Shown here one piece after another: positions 16,584 through 25,592 of a DNA stretch of 64,000 nucleotides. Source of the stretch: Aquipseudomonas alcaligenes. Its GTDB lineage: Bacteria; Pseudomonadota; Gammaproteobacteria; Pseudomonadales; Pseudomonadaceae. The DNA lies in the NCBI RefSeq assembly GCF_900156545.1, contig NZ_FTNW01000002.1:310001-374000 (forward strand), written 5' to 3'. Below the pieces are notes generated by a model that saw only the letters and a list, made by a program, of their open reading frames with translations, was not told the origin of the DNA and made no database searches. Both the position numbers and the translations under genes were made by a program. How positions within the stretch are numbered: the first letter of the stretch is position 1; the number at the start of each line of letters is the position of its first letter.

Positions 16584-17060
16584 ATGACCCATCGCCCACT
16601 CCCGTTCTTCGCCCTCGTCTGCGCACTTCCACTGGCTGCCTGCGCCGCCACGCCGGAAATCATCAAGCCCTACCCGCAGGCCGGCGAGGGTCAGCAGCGC
16701 CATGTGATCGAGGTACCGCCCCAGGCCAACGAGGCCGACTACCGGGTGGAGCTGATTGCCGGCAAGACCCTGGACGTGGACTGCAACCAGCAGCATCTGG
16801 CTGGCCAGTGGCAACGCAAGAGCGTGCAGGGCTGGGGCTACGACTATTACGAGCTGAAGCAGGTCGGCCCTGCCATGAGCACCCTGATGGCCTGCCCGGA
16901 TGACAGCCGCCGCAAGGCCTTCGTCACCGTGGGCGGCGAGCCGCTGCTGGTGCGCTACAACAGCACGCTGCCGCTGGTGGTCTACACCCCGGCCGATGTG
17001 GAGGTGCGCTACCGCATCTGGTCTGCCGCAGAAAACAGCAGCACCGCGGCGAAGCGCTAA
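16584..17060 (+). CDS. eco: Ecotin, periplasmic serine-protease inhibitor
   Basis: A 158-residue precursor. Ecotin signatures are clear: KPYPQAGEGQQRHVIEVPPQ, VELIAGKTLDVDCNQ, GWGYDYYELKQV and VVYTPADVEVRYRIW. The reactive loop is STLMACPD with Met at P1, as in E. coli, and the loop Cys pairs with that of VDCN. It inhibits trypsin-fold proteases and in P. aeruginosa protects against host elastase. Oddity: the leader ends ALPLAAC, which also fits a lipobox, so the protein may be lipid-anchored rather than free. Confidence 0.93.
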   Translation: MTHRPLPFFALVCALPLAACAATPEIIKPYPQAGEGQQRHVIEVPPQANEADYRVELIAGKTLDVDCNQQHLAGQWQRKSVQGWGYDYYELKQVGPAMSTLMACPDDSRRKAFVTVGGEPLLVRYNSTLPLVVYTPADVEVRYRIWSAAENSSTAAKR

Positions 17061-17144
17061 GCGGCTAGCGAGGGCGTCCTGCGGTTGCCTGGAGCTGCGG
17101 ATTGCACCGACACTCCAGGCCTGCACCATCGACAAGGACGCCCG

Positions 17145-17762
17145 ATGCCCCCGCGCCACCCGCTTGCGAAGATCGCTCTGACCCTGCTGCTCAAGCTCGC
17201 CATTCTGGCGCTCATCGTCCCTGTCCTGGTGATCTCGAACATCCTGGCCATGTCCCCATTCATCCGCCTGGGGTTCAATTGGCCACCGTTCATCCATGCC
17301 TGCGCAGCAGTGATTGGCTGCTGCGCCCTCCTTGCATGGCGCAGGCGCGACTGGGGGCCACTCGCCATGGGCTTCGCCACAATAGCGACTGCAGGTGTGA
17401 TGTACCTCCACTCGCCCGCCATGCCGGGAAGAGGCGCAGAGTGGGTTCTCACCGCCCTGTCGATGCCTGCTGCAATCAACTTTCTTTATCGCAATCGGAT
17501 CACGGAGCCGATGCTGATCTTTTCGGCCCTGATCGTTTTGGCCTTCGCCTTCACGGACATCCTGTATCCCGCCGTGCTCCTGCTTTGGGCCTCTTTCTCT
17601 GCGGGTTACCCGCTAGGGATGAAGGATGTCTGGACCATACTGAGAAGCGTTGAAATGCTTCTGGGCGTTGCTCCTACTGCCCTTATCTATTGGCTCGGCA
17701 AGCACGGCTACGCCCCCTGGCTGAACAGGCTGCAGGTACAGCTGCAGCGCCGCTCCGCATAG
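17145..17762 (+). CDS. Polytopic inner-membrane protein, unknown function
   Basis: 205 residues with about five or six hydrophobic helices separated by short basic loops (RRRDW, YRNR). The ATG at 17145 follows AAGGA at 7 nt. No family is recognised. It lies between eco and rlhA without obvious operon partners. Confidence 0.6.
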   Translation: MPPRHPLAKIALTLLLKLAILALIVPVLVISNILAMSPFIRLGFNWPPFIHACAAVIGCCALLAWRRRDWGPLAMGFATIATAGVMYLHSPAMPGRGAEWVLTALSMPAAINFLYRNRITEPMLIFSALIVLAFAFTDILYPAVLLLWASFSAGYPLGMKDVWTILRSVEMLLGVAPTALIYWLGKHGYAPWLNRLQVQLQRRSA

Positions 17763-17869
17763 GCACCCTCCGTTTACCGCGCGACCACTAGGCACCTCAG
17801 GGTGCCACCCTCCCCGCCTCCCGCTACAATGCGCGCCTTGCCGTGCCACGCCGATAAAGAAGAAACACC

Positions 17870-19885
17870 ATGTCCTTGCCGAAGAACCATCTGGAACTGC
17901 TCAGCCCTGCCCGCGATGTGGCCATCGCCCGGGAGGCCATCCTGCATGGGGCCGATGCCGTGTATATCGGTGGGCCGAGCTTCGGCGCGCGGCACAACGC
18001 CTGCAACGAGGTGAGCGATATCGCCGAGTTGGTGAAGTTCGCCCGCCGCTACCACGCGCGGGTGTTCACCACCCTCAACACCATCTTCCACGACGACGAG
18101 CTGGAGCAGGTGCGCACGCTGATCCACCAGCTGTACGACGCTGGCGTCGATGCGCTGATCGTGCAGGACATGGGCGTGATGGAGCTGGATATCCCGCCGA
18201 TCGAGCTGCATGCCAGCACCCAGACCGATATCCGCACCCTGGACCGGGCCAAGTTCCTCGACCAGGCCGGCTTCTCCCAGCTGGTGCTGGCGCGCGAGCT
18301 GAACCTGCAGGAAATCCGCGCCATCGCCGACGCCACTGACGCCTCCATCGAGTTCTTCATCCACGGCGCGCTGTGCGTGGCATTCTCCGGCCAGTGCAAC
18401 ATCTCCCACGCGCAGACCGGCCGCAGCGCCAACCGTGGCGACTGCTCGCAGGCCTGCCGCCTGCCGTACACCCTGAAGGACGAAAAAGGCGGGGTGATCG
18501 CCTACGAGAAACACTTGCTGTCGATGAAGGACAACAACCAGAGCGCCAACCTGCGCGCGCTGGTCGAGGCCGGCGTGCGCTCGTTCAAGATCGAGGGGCG
18601 CTACAAGGACATGGGCTACGTGAAGAACATCACCGCCCACTACCGCAAGGAACTCGACGCCATCCTCGAAGACCGCCCGGACCTCGCCCGCGCCTCCAGC
18701 GGCCGTACCGCGCACTTCTTCCAGCCCGACCCGGACAAGACCTTCCACCGCGGCAGCACCGACTACTTCGTCACCGAGCGCAAGGTCGACATCGGCGCCT
18801 TCGACTCGCCGACCTTCACCGGCCTGCCGGTGGGCCATGTCGAGAAGGTCAACAAGCGTGACCTGATCGCCGTCACCGACACCCCGCTGTCCAACGGCGA
18901 CGGCCTCAACGTGCTGGTCAAGCGCGAGGTGGTGGGCTTCCGCGCCAACATCGCCGAGCTGAAGAACGAATTCGAGGAAGACGGCAAGAAGCGCTACCGC
19001 TACCGCGTCGAGCCCAACGAGATGCCCGAGGGCCTGTTCCGCCTGCGCCCGAACCACCCGCTGTCGCGCAACCTCGACCACAACTGGCAACAGGCGCTGC
19101 AGAAGACCTCGGCCGAGCGCCGCATCGGCGTGAGCTGGAAGGTCGAACTGCGCGAGGAGCAGCTCAAGCTGATCGCCACCAGCGAGGAAGGCATCAGCGC
19201 CCTGGTGGAGCTGCCCGGCCCGTTTGGCGTAGCCAACAAGCCGGAGCAGGCACTGGACGGCCTGCGCGATCTGCTGACCCAGCTCGGCACCACCGACTAC
19301 CACGCCCTGGACGTGGTGCTGGATGCCCCGCAGGCGTTCTTCGTGCCCAACTCGCAGCTCAAGGCGCTGCGTCGCGAGGCCATCGAGAAGCTCACCGAGG
19401 CACGCGTCGCCGCTCACCCACGCGGCAGCCGCAAGGCCGAAGCCACTCCGCCGCCTGTGTACCCGGAGTCGCACCTGAGCTTCCTGGCCAACGTCTACAA
19501 CCAGAAGGCCCGCGACTTCTACCACCGCCACGGTGTGCAACTGATCGACGCGGCCTACGAGGCCCACGAGGAAGAAGGCGAAGTACCGGTGATGATCACC
19601 AAGCACTGCCTGCGCTTCTCCTTCAACCTCTGCCCCAAGCAGGCCAAGGGCGTCACCGGCGTGCGCACCAAGGTCGCGCCGATGCAGCTGATCCAGGGCG
19701 ACGAGGTGCTGACCCTGAAGTTCGACTGCAAGCCCTGTGAGATGCACATCATCGGCAAGATGAAGGGCCATATCCTCAACCAGCCGCAACCGGGCAGCGC
19801 GGCTCACAGCAAGATGGTCGCCAGCATCAGCCCGGAAGACCTACTCAAGACCATCCGCAACAAGCCGACCGGCTACAGCCACTGA
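17870..19885 (+). CDS. rlhA: 23S rRNA 5-hydroxycytidine (C2501) synthase, U32 family
   Basis: A 671-residue protein of the U32 family. The N-terminal barrel begins LELLSPARDVAIAREAILHGADAVYIG-like and carries the cysteine cluster ALCVAFSGQCNIS...GDCSQACRLPY expected to bind an iron-sulfur cluster. Length matches RlhA (E. coli YdcP, 653) rather than the shorter tRNA enzyme TrhP. A late Cys set (KHCLRFSFNLCPK...CKPCEMH) is also typical of the long form. RlhA hydroxylates C2501 of 23S rRNA in an iron- and prephenate-dependent way. Transcribed alone. Confidence 0.9.
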   Translation: MSLPKNHLELLSPARDVAIAREAILHGADAVYIGGPSFGARHNACNEVSDIAELVKFARRYHARVFTTLNTIFHDDELEQVRTLIHQLYDAGVDALIVQDMGVMELDIPPIELHASTQTDIRTLDRAKFLDQAGFSQLVLARELNLQEIRAIADATDASIEFFIHGALCVAFSGQCNISHAQTGRSANRGDCSQACRLPYTLKDEKGGVIAYEKHLLSMKDNNQSANLRALVEAGVRSFKIEGRYKDMGYVKNITAHYRKELDAILEDRPDLARASSGRTAHFFQPDPDKTFHRGSTDYFVTERKVDIGAFDSPTFTGLPVGHVEKVNKRDLIAVTDTPLSNGDGLNVLVKREVVGFRANIAELKNEFEEDGKKRYRYRVEPNEMPEGLFRLRPNHPLSRNLDHNWQQALQKTSAERRIGVSWKVELREEQLKLIATSEEGISALVELPGPFGVANKPEQALDGLRDLLTQLGTTDYHALDVVLDAPQAFFVPNSQLKALRREAIEKLTEARVAAHPRGSRKAEATPPPVYPESHLSFLANVYNQKARDFYHRHGVQLIDAAYEAHEEEGEVPVMITKHCLRFSFNLCPKQAKGVTGVRTKVAPMQLIQGDEVLTLKFDCKPCEMHIIGKMKGHILNQPQPGSAAHSKMVASISPEDLLKTIRNKPTGYSH

Positions 19886-19927
19886 CGGCCGTAGCCCAGA
19901 TGCCATCCGGGAACGCCACCAGAGACA

Positions 19928-20218
19928 TCAGGCGCTGAGCATCTCGATCTCGCGGATCTCGAAGTCGCGCTGCAGGTAGTCCATGCGCCGTTCGCTGAAC
20001 GCGCGCATGTGCGGCAAGGCCGTGTGCTCGGCGAAGGCCTCGCGCGACGCCCACACCTCGAAGAAGATGAACAGGCTCGGATCGGCCGCATCGCGCAGCA
20101 TGTGGTACTGCACGCAGCCGGGCTCGGCACGGCTGGGTTCGACATAGGCGCGGAACAACCGCTCGAAGGCCTCGGCCTGTTCGGGTTTGGTATGGGCGTG
20201 AAGGATAAAGCCGTACAT
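19928..20218 (-). CDS. Antibiotic-biosynthesis-monooxygenase (ABM) fold protein
   Basis: 96 residues from the ATG at 20218 (MYGFILHAHTKP); the upstream in-frame codons lack a ribosome site. The ABM ferredoxin-like fold is shown by GFILHAHTKPEQAEAFE, EPGCVQYHMLRD, LFIFFEVWAS and the helix HTALPHMRAF. Such proteins degrade quinones or methylglyoxal-like compounds, or act as small monooxygenases; substrate unknown. The 41 bp after its stop contain a degraded REP arm (19888-19908). Confidence 0.8.
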   Translation of the reverse strand: MYGFILHAHTKPEQAEAFERLFRAYVEPSRAEPGCVQYHMLRDAADPSLFIFFEVWASREAFAEHTALPHMRAFSERRMDYLQRDFEIREIEMLSA

Positions 20219-20370
20219 GGTGAACTCCGCAGGGATGATGCCCACACCCTAGCGCAACAGCAGCACCAGTATTCGTGACATATCGGCAATAATCATTTGC
20301 CCACGGGCAGCTGTTTCAGGGGCGCCCGCCTGCGTAACCTGCCGGCCATTCGAGATGCCCGGAGGCTCCC

Positions 20371-20958
20371 ATGAAAAAGATCCTGCTCCTCAACGGCGGC
20401 AAGCAGTTTGCCCATTCCGACGGTCGCTACAACGCCACCCTGCACGACGCCGCCGTCGCCTTCCTCGACCGCGCCGGTTTCGACATCAGGACCACCTTTA
20501 TCGACGGCGGCTACGACATCGAGGAGGAAGTGCAGAAGATCCTCTGGGCCGACGTGGTGATCTACCAGATGCCCGGCTGGTGGATGGGCGCGCCCTGGAC
20601 GGTGAAGAAGTACCTGGACGAGGTGTTCACCGCCGGCCACGGCAGCCTCTACGCCAACGACGGCCGTACCCGCGCGGACGCCTCGCAGAAGTACGGCAGC
20701 GGTGGCCTGATCCAGGGCAAGCAGTACCTGCTGTCGCTGACCTGGAACGCCCCGCAGCAGGCCTTCGACGACCCCAGCGGCTTCTTCGAGGCCAAGGGCG
20801 TGGACGCGGTGTACTTGCCCTTCCACAAGGCCAACCAGTTCCTCGGCATGCGCGCCCTGCCGACCTTCCTCTGCACCGACGTGATGAAGCAGCCGAACAT
20901 CGAGCGCGACGTGACGCGCTACCAGCAGCACCTGGCCGAGGTGTTCAACCTCGCTTGA
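20371..20958 (+). CDS. mdaB: NAD(P)H:quinone reductase MdaB (flavodoxin-like)
   Basis: A 195-residue flavoprotein close to E. coli MdaB along its length: LLNGGKQFAHSDGRYN (phosphate loop region), WADVVIYQMPGWWMGAPWTVKKY, the stretch HGSLYANDGRTR, KYGSGGLIQGK and YLPFHKANQFLGM. It performs two-electron reduction of quinones, limiting redox cycling. GGAGGC precedes the ATG. It converges directly on the CAP-domain gene with no gap between the stop codons. Confidence 0.93.
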   Translation: MKKILLLNGGKQFAHSDGRYNATLHDAAVAFLDRAGFDIRTTFIDGGYDIEEEVQKILWADVVIYQMPGWWMGAPWTVKKYLDEVFTAGHGSLYANDGRTRADASQKYGSGGLIQGKQYLLSLTWNAPQQAFDDPSGFFEAKGVDAVYLPFHKANQFLGMRALPTFLCTDVMKQPNIERDVTRYQQHLAEVFNLA

Positions 20959-21795
20959 TCAGGGCGCGCCGAACAGCGCCGTCCAGTAGATGCCGGCGTC
21001 GCTCTTCGGGTCCACCGCGTAGCCGGCGCCCAGTTCGCTGAACGCCGGGCTCATCAGGTTGGCGCAGTGGCCGGGGCTGGACAGCCAGCCGGCCACCACC
21101 TTGTCGGCGGCATCCAGGCCGGCGGCGATGTTCTCGCCGATCTGCATGCCGCTGTAGCCGGCCAGCTCGGCGCGGTCGCCGGGGGTGCGGCCGTCGCGGT
21201 CGCGGTGGTCGAAGTAGTTACCGTTGGCCATCGCGCGGCTGTGGCTCTCGGCGGTACCGGCCAGGGTGGCGTTCCAGGCCAGCGGCGCGCTGGCGGCAAA
21301 GGCCTGGCCGCCGCATTGGCGGGCCTGCGCGCGGGCGGCGTTGATCCGTTCCAGCAGCTTCTGCCCTTCCGCCTGCCAGTCACCCAGGCGACCGCCCAGC
21401 AGCGGCCGCGCCAGCACGATGCGCCAATCACGGTCCACGCGACTGACGCCGACATCGACGAACTGCGGGTCGAGCACCACGCGGCAGAAACTCTCGCGCA
21501 GCGCCTGCATGGCACTCTGCGCATCGCGCGGGCCGGACAGGGTGATCGCCTGCACGTTGACCATCGGGTAGCCATTGCGCGCCAGGCTGTCCTGCAGGTC
21601 GCCGCCCACCACCGGCAGTACCAGGCGCGGATCGCTGGCCAGCGGCGGCAGTTCCGGCGACGCCAGCGCGCCGCAGCGCTGCACCTGGCCACGGTAGGCG
21701 TTGATCGCCTCGACCAGTTGCGCCTCGTCGGCAGCCAAGGCACTGCCGCCGAAACCCAACGACAGGATGAGCAGAACGGATGAAATGGCGCGCAT
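20959..21795 (-). CDS. Secreted CAP-superfamily (SCP-like) protein
   Basis: 278 residues from the ATG at 21795 (GGGAGG ribosome site). Signal peptide MRAISSVLLILSLGF...ALAA, a poorly conserved N-terminal region (about 25-150), then a CAP domain (about 155-278) with AESHSRAMANGNYFDH, GYSGMQIGENIAAG and WLSSPGHCANLMSPAF, the His/Glu cavity signatures. Bacterial CAP proteins are exported, with lipid-binding or unclear roles. The stop is back-to-back with mdaB. Confidence 0.88.
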   Translation of the reverse strand: MRAISSVLLILSLGFGGSALAADEAQLVEAINAYRGQVQRCGALASPELPPLASDPRLVLPVVGGDLQDSLARNGYPMVNVQAITLSGPRDAQSAMQALRESFCRVVLDPQFVDVGVSRVDRDWRIVLARPLLGGRLGDWQAEGQKLLERINAARAQARQCGGQAFAASAPLAWNATLAGTAESHSRAMANGNYFDHRDRDGRTPGDRAELAGYSGMQIGENIAAGLDAADKVVAGWLSSPGHCANLMSPAFSELGAGYAVDPKSDAGIYWTALFGAP

Positions 21796-21898
21796 GGGGA
21801 CCTCCCTGAAACCGATGGCCGCCATCATGCGCGATTCCACCCTTGCCTTGCCACGCCCTTGGCTCTACCGTCGACCACCCGAGCAAAGGAGTGCCGCC

Positions 21899-22726
21899 AT
21901 GAACGAATCGTTCGACGTGAACCGCGCCAACTGGAACGAGCGCGCCGACCTGCATGCCGCCTCGCCGGACTATCAGGTCGAGCAATTCGTCAGCCAGCCG
22001 GAGCATCTCTCCGAGGTGGTGCGCTTCGACCTGCCGCGCCTGGGCGATATCGCCGGGCTGCGCGCCGTACACCTGCAATGCCATATCGGCACCGACGCCC
22101 TGTCACTGGCGCGTCTGGGCGCGCAGGTCAGTGGCCTGGACTTCTCGCCCGCCTCGCTGGCCCAGGCACGCCGCCTGGCCGAGCGCTGCGGCGCGGCCAT
22201 CGACTATGTCGAAGCCTCGGTGTATGACGCCGCCAGCGTGCTGCCGACGGAAAGCTTCGATCTGGTCTACACCGGCATCGGCGCACTCAACTGGCTGCCG
22301 CGCATCGACGGCTGGGCGCGCAACGTGGCGGCTCTGCTCAAGCCCGGCGGACGCCTGTTCCTGCGCGAGGGGCATCCGCTGCTGTTCGCCCTGGACGAGG
22401 ACTGCCAGGACCAGCTGGTGATCGGCTTCCCCTACTTCGAGCACGCCGAGCCCACGGTATGGCAGGACGAACACACCTACGTGGAGACGGACCAGCTACT
22501 CAGCGCCAGTATCACCCATGAGTGGAACCACGGACTGGGCGAAATCATCACCGCCCTGCTGCGCCACGGCATGCAACTCAGCGCGCTGGAGGAGCACGAC
22601 AGCATCCCCTGGGAGGCCCTGCCCGGGCAGATGGCGCTTGGCGCGGACGGCGAGTGGCGGCTGCGCAGCGGACGTGAGCGCGTGCCGCTGAGCTACACGC
22701 TGCAGGCGATCAAACGTAGATGCTGA
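21899..22726 (+). CDS. Class I SAM-dependent methyltransferase
   Basis: 275 residues; ATG at 21899 follows AAAGGAG. Motif I is unusual (LQCHIGTDALSLARLGA in place of the GxGxG form), followed by VSGLDFSPASLAQAR and FDLVYTGIGALNWLP. This Cys-His-Ile-Gly version is shared by a common pseudomonad methyltransferase family. Substrate unknown. The last 17 bp overlap the convergent neighbour. Confidence 0.85.
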   Translation: MNESFDVNRANWNERADLHAASPDYQVEQFVSQPEHLSEVVRFDLPRLGDIAGLRAVHLQCHIGTDALSLARLGAQVSGLDFSPASLAQARRLAERCGAAIDYVEASVYDAASVLPTESFDLVYTGIGALNWLPRIDGWARNVAALLKPGGRLFLREGHPLLFALDEDCQDQLVIGFPYFEHAEPTVWQDEHTYVETDQLLSASITHEWNHGLGEIITALLRHGMQLSALEEHDSIPWEALPGQMALGADGEWRLRSGRERVPLSYTLQAIKRRC

Positions 22727-23165
22727 CACCGCCCCTGGCCTGCAGCCAGTCGCGGTAGGTGGCCAGCGAGTCGGTCTGCTGGCCGGCATTGAAGCCGACG
22801 AAGCTGCTGCTGTCACCGAGGCCCGCGTCGATCAGCTTGTCGACCTGTACCAGCAGCTTGGCCGCGTCGTCGCGGTCCATGGCAGCCACGTCGGGCAACT
22901 CGATCTTCGCCCCCGACTCACCGACCTTGTTGCCCGACAGGCTCTGGCTGATGCTCGGCTGCAGGCTGCCACCGCCATTGAGCGCGCGCAGCAGCCCGCC
23001 CTCGCTGCGCGCCACCATCTGCCGGGCCAGGCTGCGCAGCTCGGCAATCGGGTCCTTGCTGCTCTCGGCCGGTTTCTCCTGGCTGCTGGCAGTGGTTGCA
23101 GTGGTGGCCTTGCCGGCGCTGGCGAGGTAGCTGGCCAGCGGCGAGCTGGTGTTGATGGTGGTCAT
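22710..23165 (-). CDS. Conserved-looking hypothetical protein, no signal peptide
   Basis: 151 residues. The N-terminal third is Ser/Thr/Ala-rich and likely disordered, followed by helical segments around PIAELRSLARQMVARSEGGLL and AAKLLVQVDKLIDAGL. No family or motif recognised. Codon use matches the core genes. It overlaps the upstream methyltransferase tail to tail by 17 bp. Confidence 0.6.
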   Translation of the reverse strand: MTTINTSSPLASYLASAGKATTATTASSQEKPAESSKDPIAELRSLARQMVARSEGGLLRALNGGGSLQPSISQSLSGNKVGESGAKIELPDVAAMDRDDAAKLLVQVDKLIDAGLGDSSSFVGFNAGQQTDSLATYRDWLQARGGVSIYV

Positions 23166-23312
23166 GGCGGTGCCCTGCGAAAGTCCGTTTCAAGGTCCTA
23201 AGCAGAATGCGCGCCACCTTGCCGCAAGCCCCATGCCTGCTGGGCTGGCGCCGTACCGACAACCTCAGCCAGCGGAACGGCCTTGCCGCCTGGGGCAAGG
23301 CCTTGCCACCCA

Positions 23313-24497
23313 TCAGCCCGGATGCCCGTCGACCCGCGCCGTGCAGAACATCGCCGCGTAGTGGCGCAGGAACAGACCGAAGGCCAGGCACCAGCACAGC
23401 GCCGCCAGCCACAGGCCACTGACCGCGAAGGCCGCCAGCAGCACGCGGCTGAGTGCCGCTACCTGCAGCAGGGCGAAGGCCCAGGTCATGGCCGGCGGCG
23501 GCTGCAGTGGACGCCCGGTATGACCGAGGCTGACCCGCGCCAGCATGGCCAGGATCAGCCCGCCCATCGCCCCGACCGCCAGCGCATGGCTGGCCAGGCT
23601 CGGCTGCGCCAGCCAGCCCAGGTGCCAGGCGGCCATCAGCAATCCAGCGATGGCCAGCCAGGCATAGGCCAGGTGCAGCGACCACAGCAGCGGTACGCGC
23701 CAGATGCCGCGCGCCCGCCACTGCCAGAGGCGCAGGCCGTGCAGCATGGCCACGGCGAGGAACAGCGGCGCCAGCCATGAGCTGGGCACCTGGCCAAGGC
23801 CGGCGACAATGGTCGCGGCGATCGCCAACGAACCGCCCAGCAGACTCCACATCAGCCAGGGTCGCGCCGGCGCCTGGCTGGCCAGCCCCAGCCCGCGTGC
23901 GGTGAAGAAGGGAATCACCCGCCCGCCGATGATCGCCATCAGCGCCGCCACCAGCCACAGCGCGGCCAGCACGCCGCGCCGCTGCAGGCTATCGTCGGCC
24001 AGCTGCAGGCCATACAGGTTCAGCGCCTGGCAGGCACCGAGCAGCGCCAGCACCAGCACGACCGGAGCGTTATGCCACTGCCGGGCCCGCAGGATCAGCC
24101 GGCCGAAGGCCAGCAGCAGGGCCAGGGCGAAGGCCAGTTCGAGCGCCGCCAGCGCGGCCAGCGGCATAGGCAGGAACCAGGCCAGGCGGCCTGCCAGCCA
24201 CAGGCCGAACAACAGCATCAGCGGCCGACCGGACAGGCTCGGCTGGCCAGTCCAGGTCTGCACGGCGGTGAGCAGGAAGCCGGCGATGATCGCCAGGCCG
24301 AAGCCGAACGGCATCTCGTGACGGTGCCAGGCCAGCCAGCCGCCGAGCGGCTGCAAGACCAGCCAGCCATTCAGCGCCGACACCCAGGCGGCCATGGCCA
24401 GCAGGGCGAACAGCGCCCCGCCGAGAAAGAACGGACGAAAGCCCAGACGCCAGAGCGGCGCGATGGCCAGGGCCTGGCTGCGCTCAAGCACTTGCAC
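23313..24497 (-). CDS. nnrS: NnrS-family membrane protein
   Basis: A 394-residue protein with about 12 transmembrane helices. Family hallmarks are APLWRLGFRPFFLGGALFA at the N-terminus, WHRHEMPFGFGLAIIAGFLLTAV (His pair) and GGRVIPFFTARGL. NnrS proteins are heme/copper membrane proteins that protect against nitrosative stress. The GTG start at 24497 has GGGAG 8 nt upstream and overlaps the ppyR stop by 14 bp, so the two are coupled, as for PA2663-PA2662 of P. aeruginosa. Confidence 0.9.
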   Translation of the reverse strand: MQVLERSQALAIAPLWRLGFRPFFLGGALFALLAMAAWVSALNGWLVLQPLGGWLAWHRHEMPFGFGLAIIAGFLLTAVQTWTGQPSLSGRPLMLLFGLWLAGRLAWFLPMPLAALAALELAFALALLLAFGRLILRARQWHNAPVVLVLALLGACQALNLYGLQLADDSLQRRGVLAALWLVAALMAIIGGRVIPFFTARGLGLASQAPARPWLMWSLLGGSLAIAATIVAGLGQVPSSWLAPLFLAVAMLHGLRLWQWRARGIWRVPLLWSLHLAYAWLAIAGLLMAAWHLGWLAQPSLASHALAVGAMGGLILAMLARVSLGHTGRPLQPPPAMTWAFALLQVAALSRVLLAAFAVSGLWLAALCWCLAFGLFLRHYAAMFCTARVDGHPG

Positions 24498-24741
24498 AGC
24501 AACGCTCCCAGCCAGCCGTGCGTTGCAGGTGCTGGGCCAGCAACCGCATCACATAACCGATCTTCAGCAGACTGGGGCCGAGAATCACCGCCGAATGCGC
24601 CGCCACCTGGGTAGCGATGCTCAGCCGGCTGTCCAGGCCGTAAGCGACCACGACGCCGACCAGCAGCAGGGCCAGCCCAGCCAGCAGCAATTGGGTGGAT
24701 ACCCGCAGAAGGTTCTTAGGGCAGCTCAGGTACTCGATCAT
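24484..24741 (-). CDS. ppyR: PpyR-like small membrane protein
   Basis: 85 residues with two hydrophobic segments (about 15-37 and 45-65). Position directly ahead of nnrS and size match PpyR of P. aeruginosa, described as a membrane regulator influencing psl and pyoverdine expression. An NO-responsive promoter appears to lie upstream. The name rests on synteny and length more than on motifs. Confidence 0.65.
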   Translation of the reverse strand: MIEYLSCPKNLLRVSTQLLLAGLALLLVGVVVAYGLDSRLSIATQVAAHSAVILGPSLLKIGYVMRLLAQHLQRTAGWERCCASA

Positions 24742-24793
24742 GGCGGCATCTCCCTGGAGTTGGAGGGTGAAACCCCTCTATGCCCTGATCCTT

Positions 24794-24809
24794 ACAGAAC
24801 CCATGCCAA
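24794..24809 (-). promoter_or_regulatory. Sigma54-like -24/-12 promoter of ppyR-nnrS
   Basis: On the minus strand TTGGCATGGGTTCTGT fits the sigma54 pattern TGGCAC-N5-TTGCA: the -24 GG is perfect, while the -12 element is CTGTA with GT in place of GC. It lies about 50 bp upstream of the ppyR ATG and just downstream of three NorR-type sites, which require sigma54. Confidence 0.5.
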
Positions 24810-24849
24810 TAAAATAATTATTTAAAATCAATAAGTTGAGAAATTAAGA

Positions 24850-24904
24850 GTCATATAGACACATGGCAATAGGTGTCCTTATGACCACATATTGTCATAA
24901 AGAC
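24850..24904 (-). promoter_or_regulatory. Three NorR/FhpR-type enhancer sites
   Basis: Three GT-N7-AC cores close to GTCA-N3-TGAC: GTCATATAGAC (24850-24860), GTCCTTATGAC (24875-24885) and GTCATAAAGAC (24894-24904). NorR binds three such sites upstream of sigma54 promoters in E. coli norV, and FhpR is its pseudomonad counterpart. The sites lie 40-110 bp upstream of the -24/-12 element. The activator gene is not in the window. Confidence 0.65.
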
Positions 24905-24972
24905 AACAGCAGCTAGCTCCATCGGGCAATCTGCTGGCAACATGGGTGAACAGGAAGCCATCAGGGACAAGG

Positions 24973-25542
24973 ATGATGCCCACCCTCTCAACGCTCAGCA
25001 CTCCGCGCCTCACCCTACTCCCGCTGCAACTGCAAGACGCCCCGGCGATCCAGGCGCTCTTTCCGCAGTGGGAAATCGTCCGCCACCTGGCCAGCCGCGT
25101 GCCCTGGCCTTACCCCGCCGATGGCGCCCTGCTCTATCTACGCGACATTGCGTTGCCCGCCATGCAACGGGGCCGAGAATGGCATTGGACTCTGCGCCTC
25201 CAGCAGCACCCGCGACAGTTGATCGGGCAGATCAGCCTTTACGACTCCCCCAACGACAACAGTGGACTCTGGCTCGCTCCCGAGTGGCAGGGCCAGGGAC
25301 TGATGCAAGAGGCTCTCATGGTGGTGATGGCCTATTGGTTCGAAGTCCTTGATCAGCCATCGCTACGCGCCACCAAAGCCTGCGCCAACCAGGGCTCACG
25401 CCGCCTGTCCGAACGCTGCGGCATGCGCCTGATCGCTACCGCCGAGAGCGACTACGTGGCAGGCAGACTGGCCAGCGAAGTCTGGGAAATCACCCGTGAG
25501 CACTGGCTGCAGCAGCGTCTCACGACGGATGCCCTGCCATAG
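24973..25542 (+). CDS. RimJ/RimL-type GNAT acetyltransferase
   Basis: 189 residues from the ATG at 24973 (a second ATG at 24976 is equally placed after AGGGACAAGG). RimJ-like features: LSTPRLTLLPLQLQDAPAIQ at the start, then LIGQISLYD, GLWLAPEWQGQGLMQEAL (acetyl-CoA loop Q/RGxG) and NQGSRRLSERCGM. Substrate unknown. It is divergent from ppyR and shares the intergenic region that contains the NorR-type sites. Confidence 0.85.
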   Translation: MMPTLSTLSTPRLTLLPLQLQDAPAIQALFPQWEIVRHLASRVPWPYPADGALLYLRDIALPAMQRGREWHWTLRLQQHPRQLIGQISLYDSPNDNSGLWLAPEWQGQGLMQEALMVVMAYWFEVLDQPSLRATKACANQGSRRLSERCGMRLIATAESDYVAGRLASEVWEITREHWLQQRLTTDALP

Positions 25543-25592
25543 CGCCGCGCTTTGCGTTAGGCTCTGCCGCCTATTCAACAGGAGGACACCCC

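Noticed and set aside
17774..19807. A 677-codon open frame antisense to rlhA
   Set aside because: The codon-position bias of the real GC-rich gene leaves the antisense frame open; the product is Val/Ala/Leu/Gly-rich without family signals.
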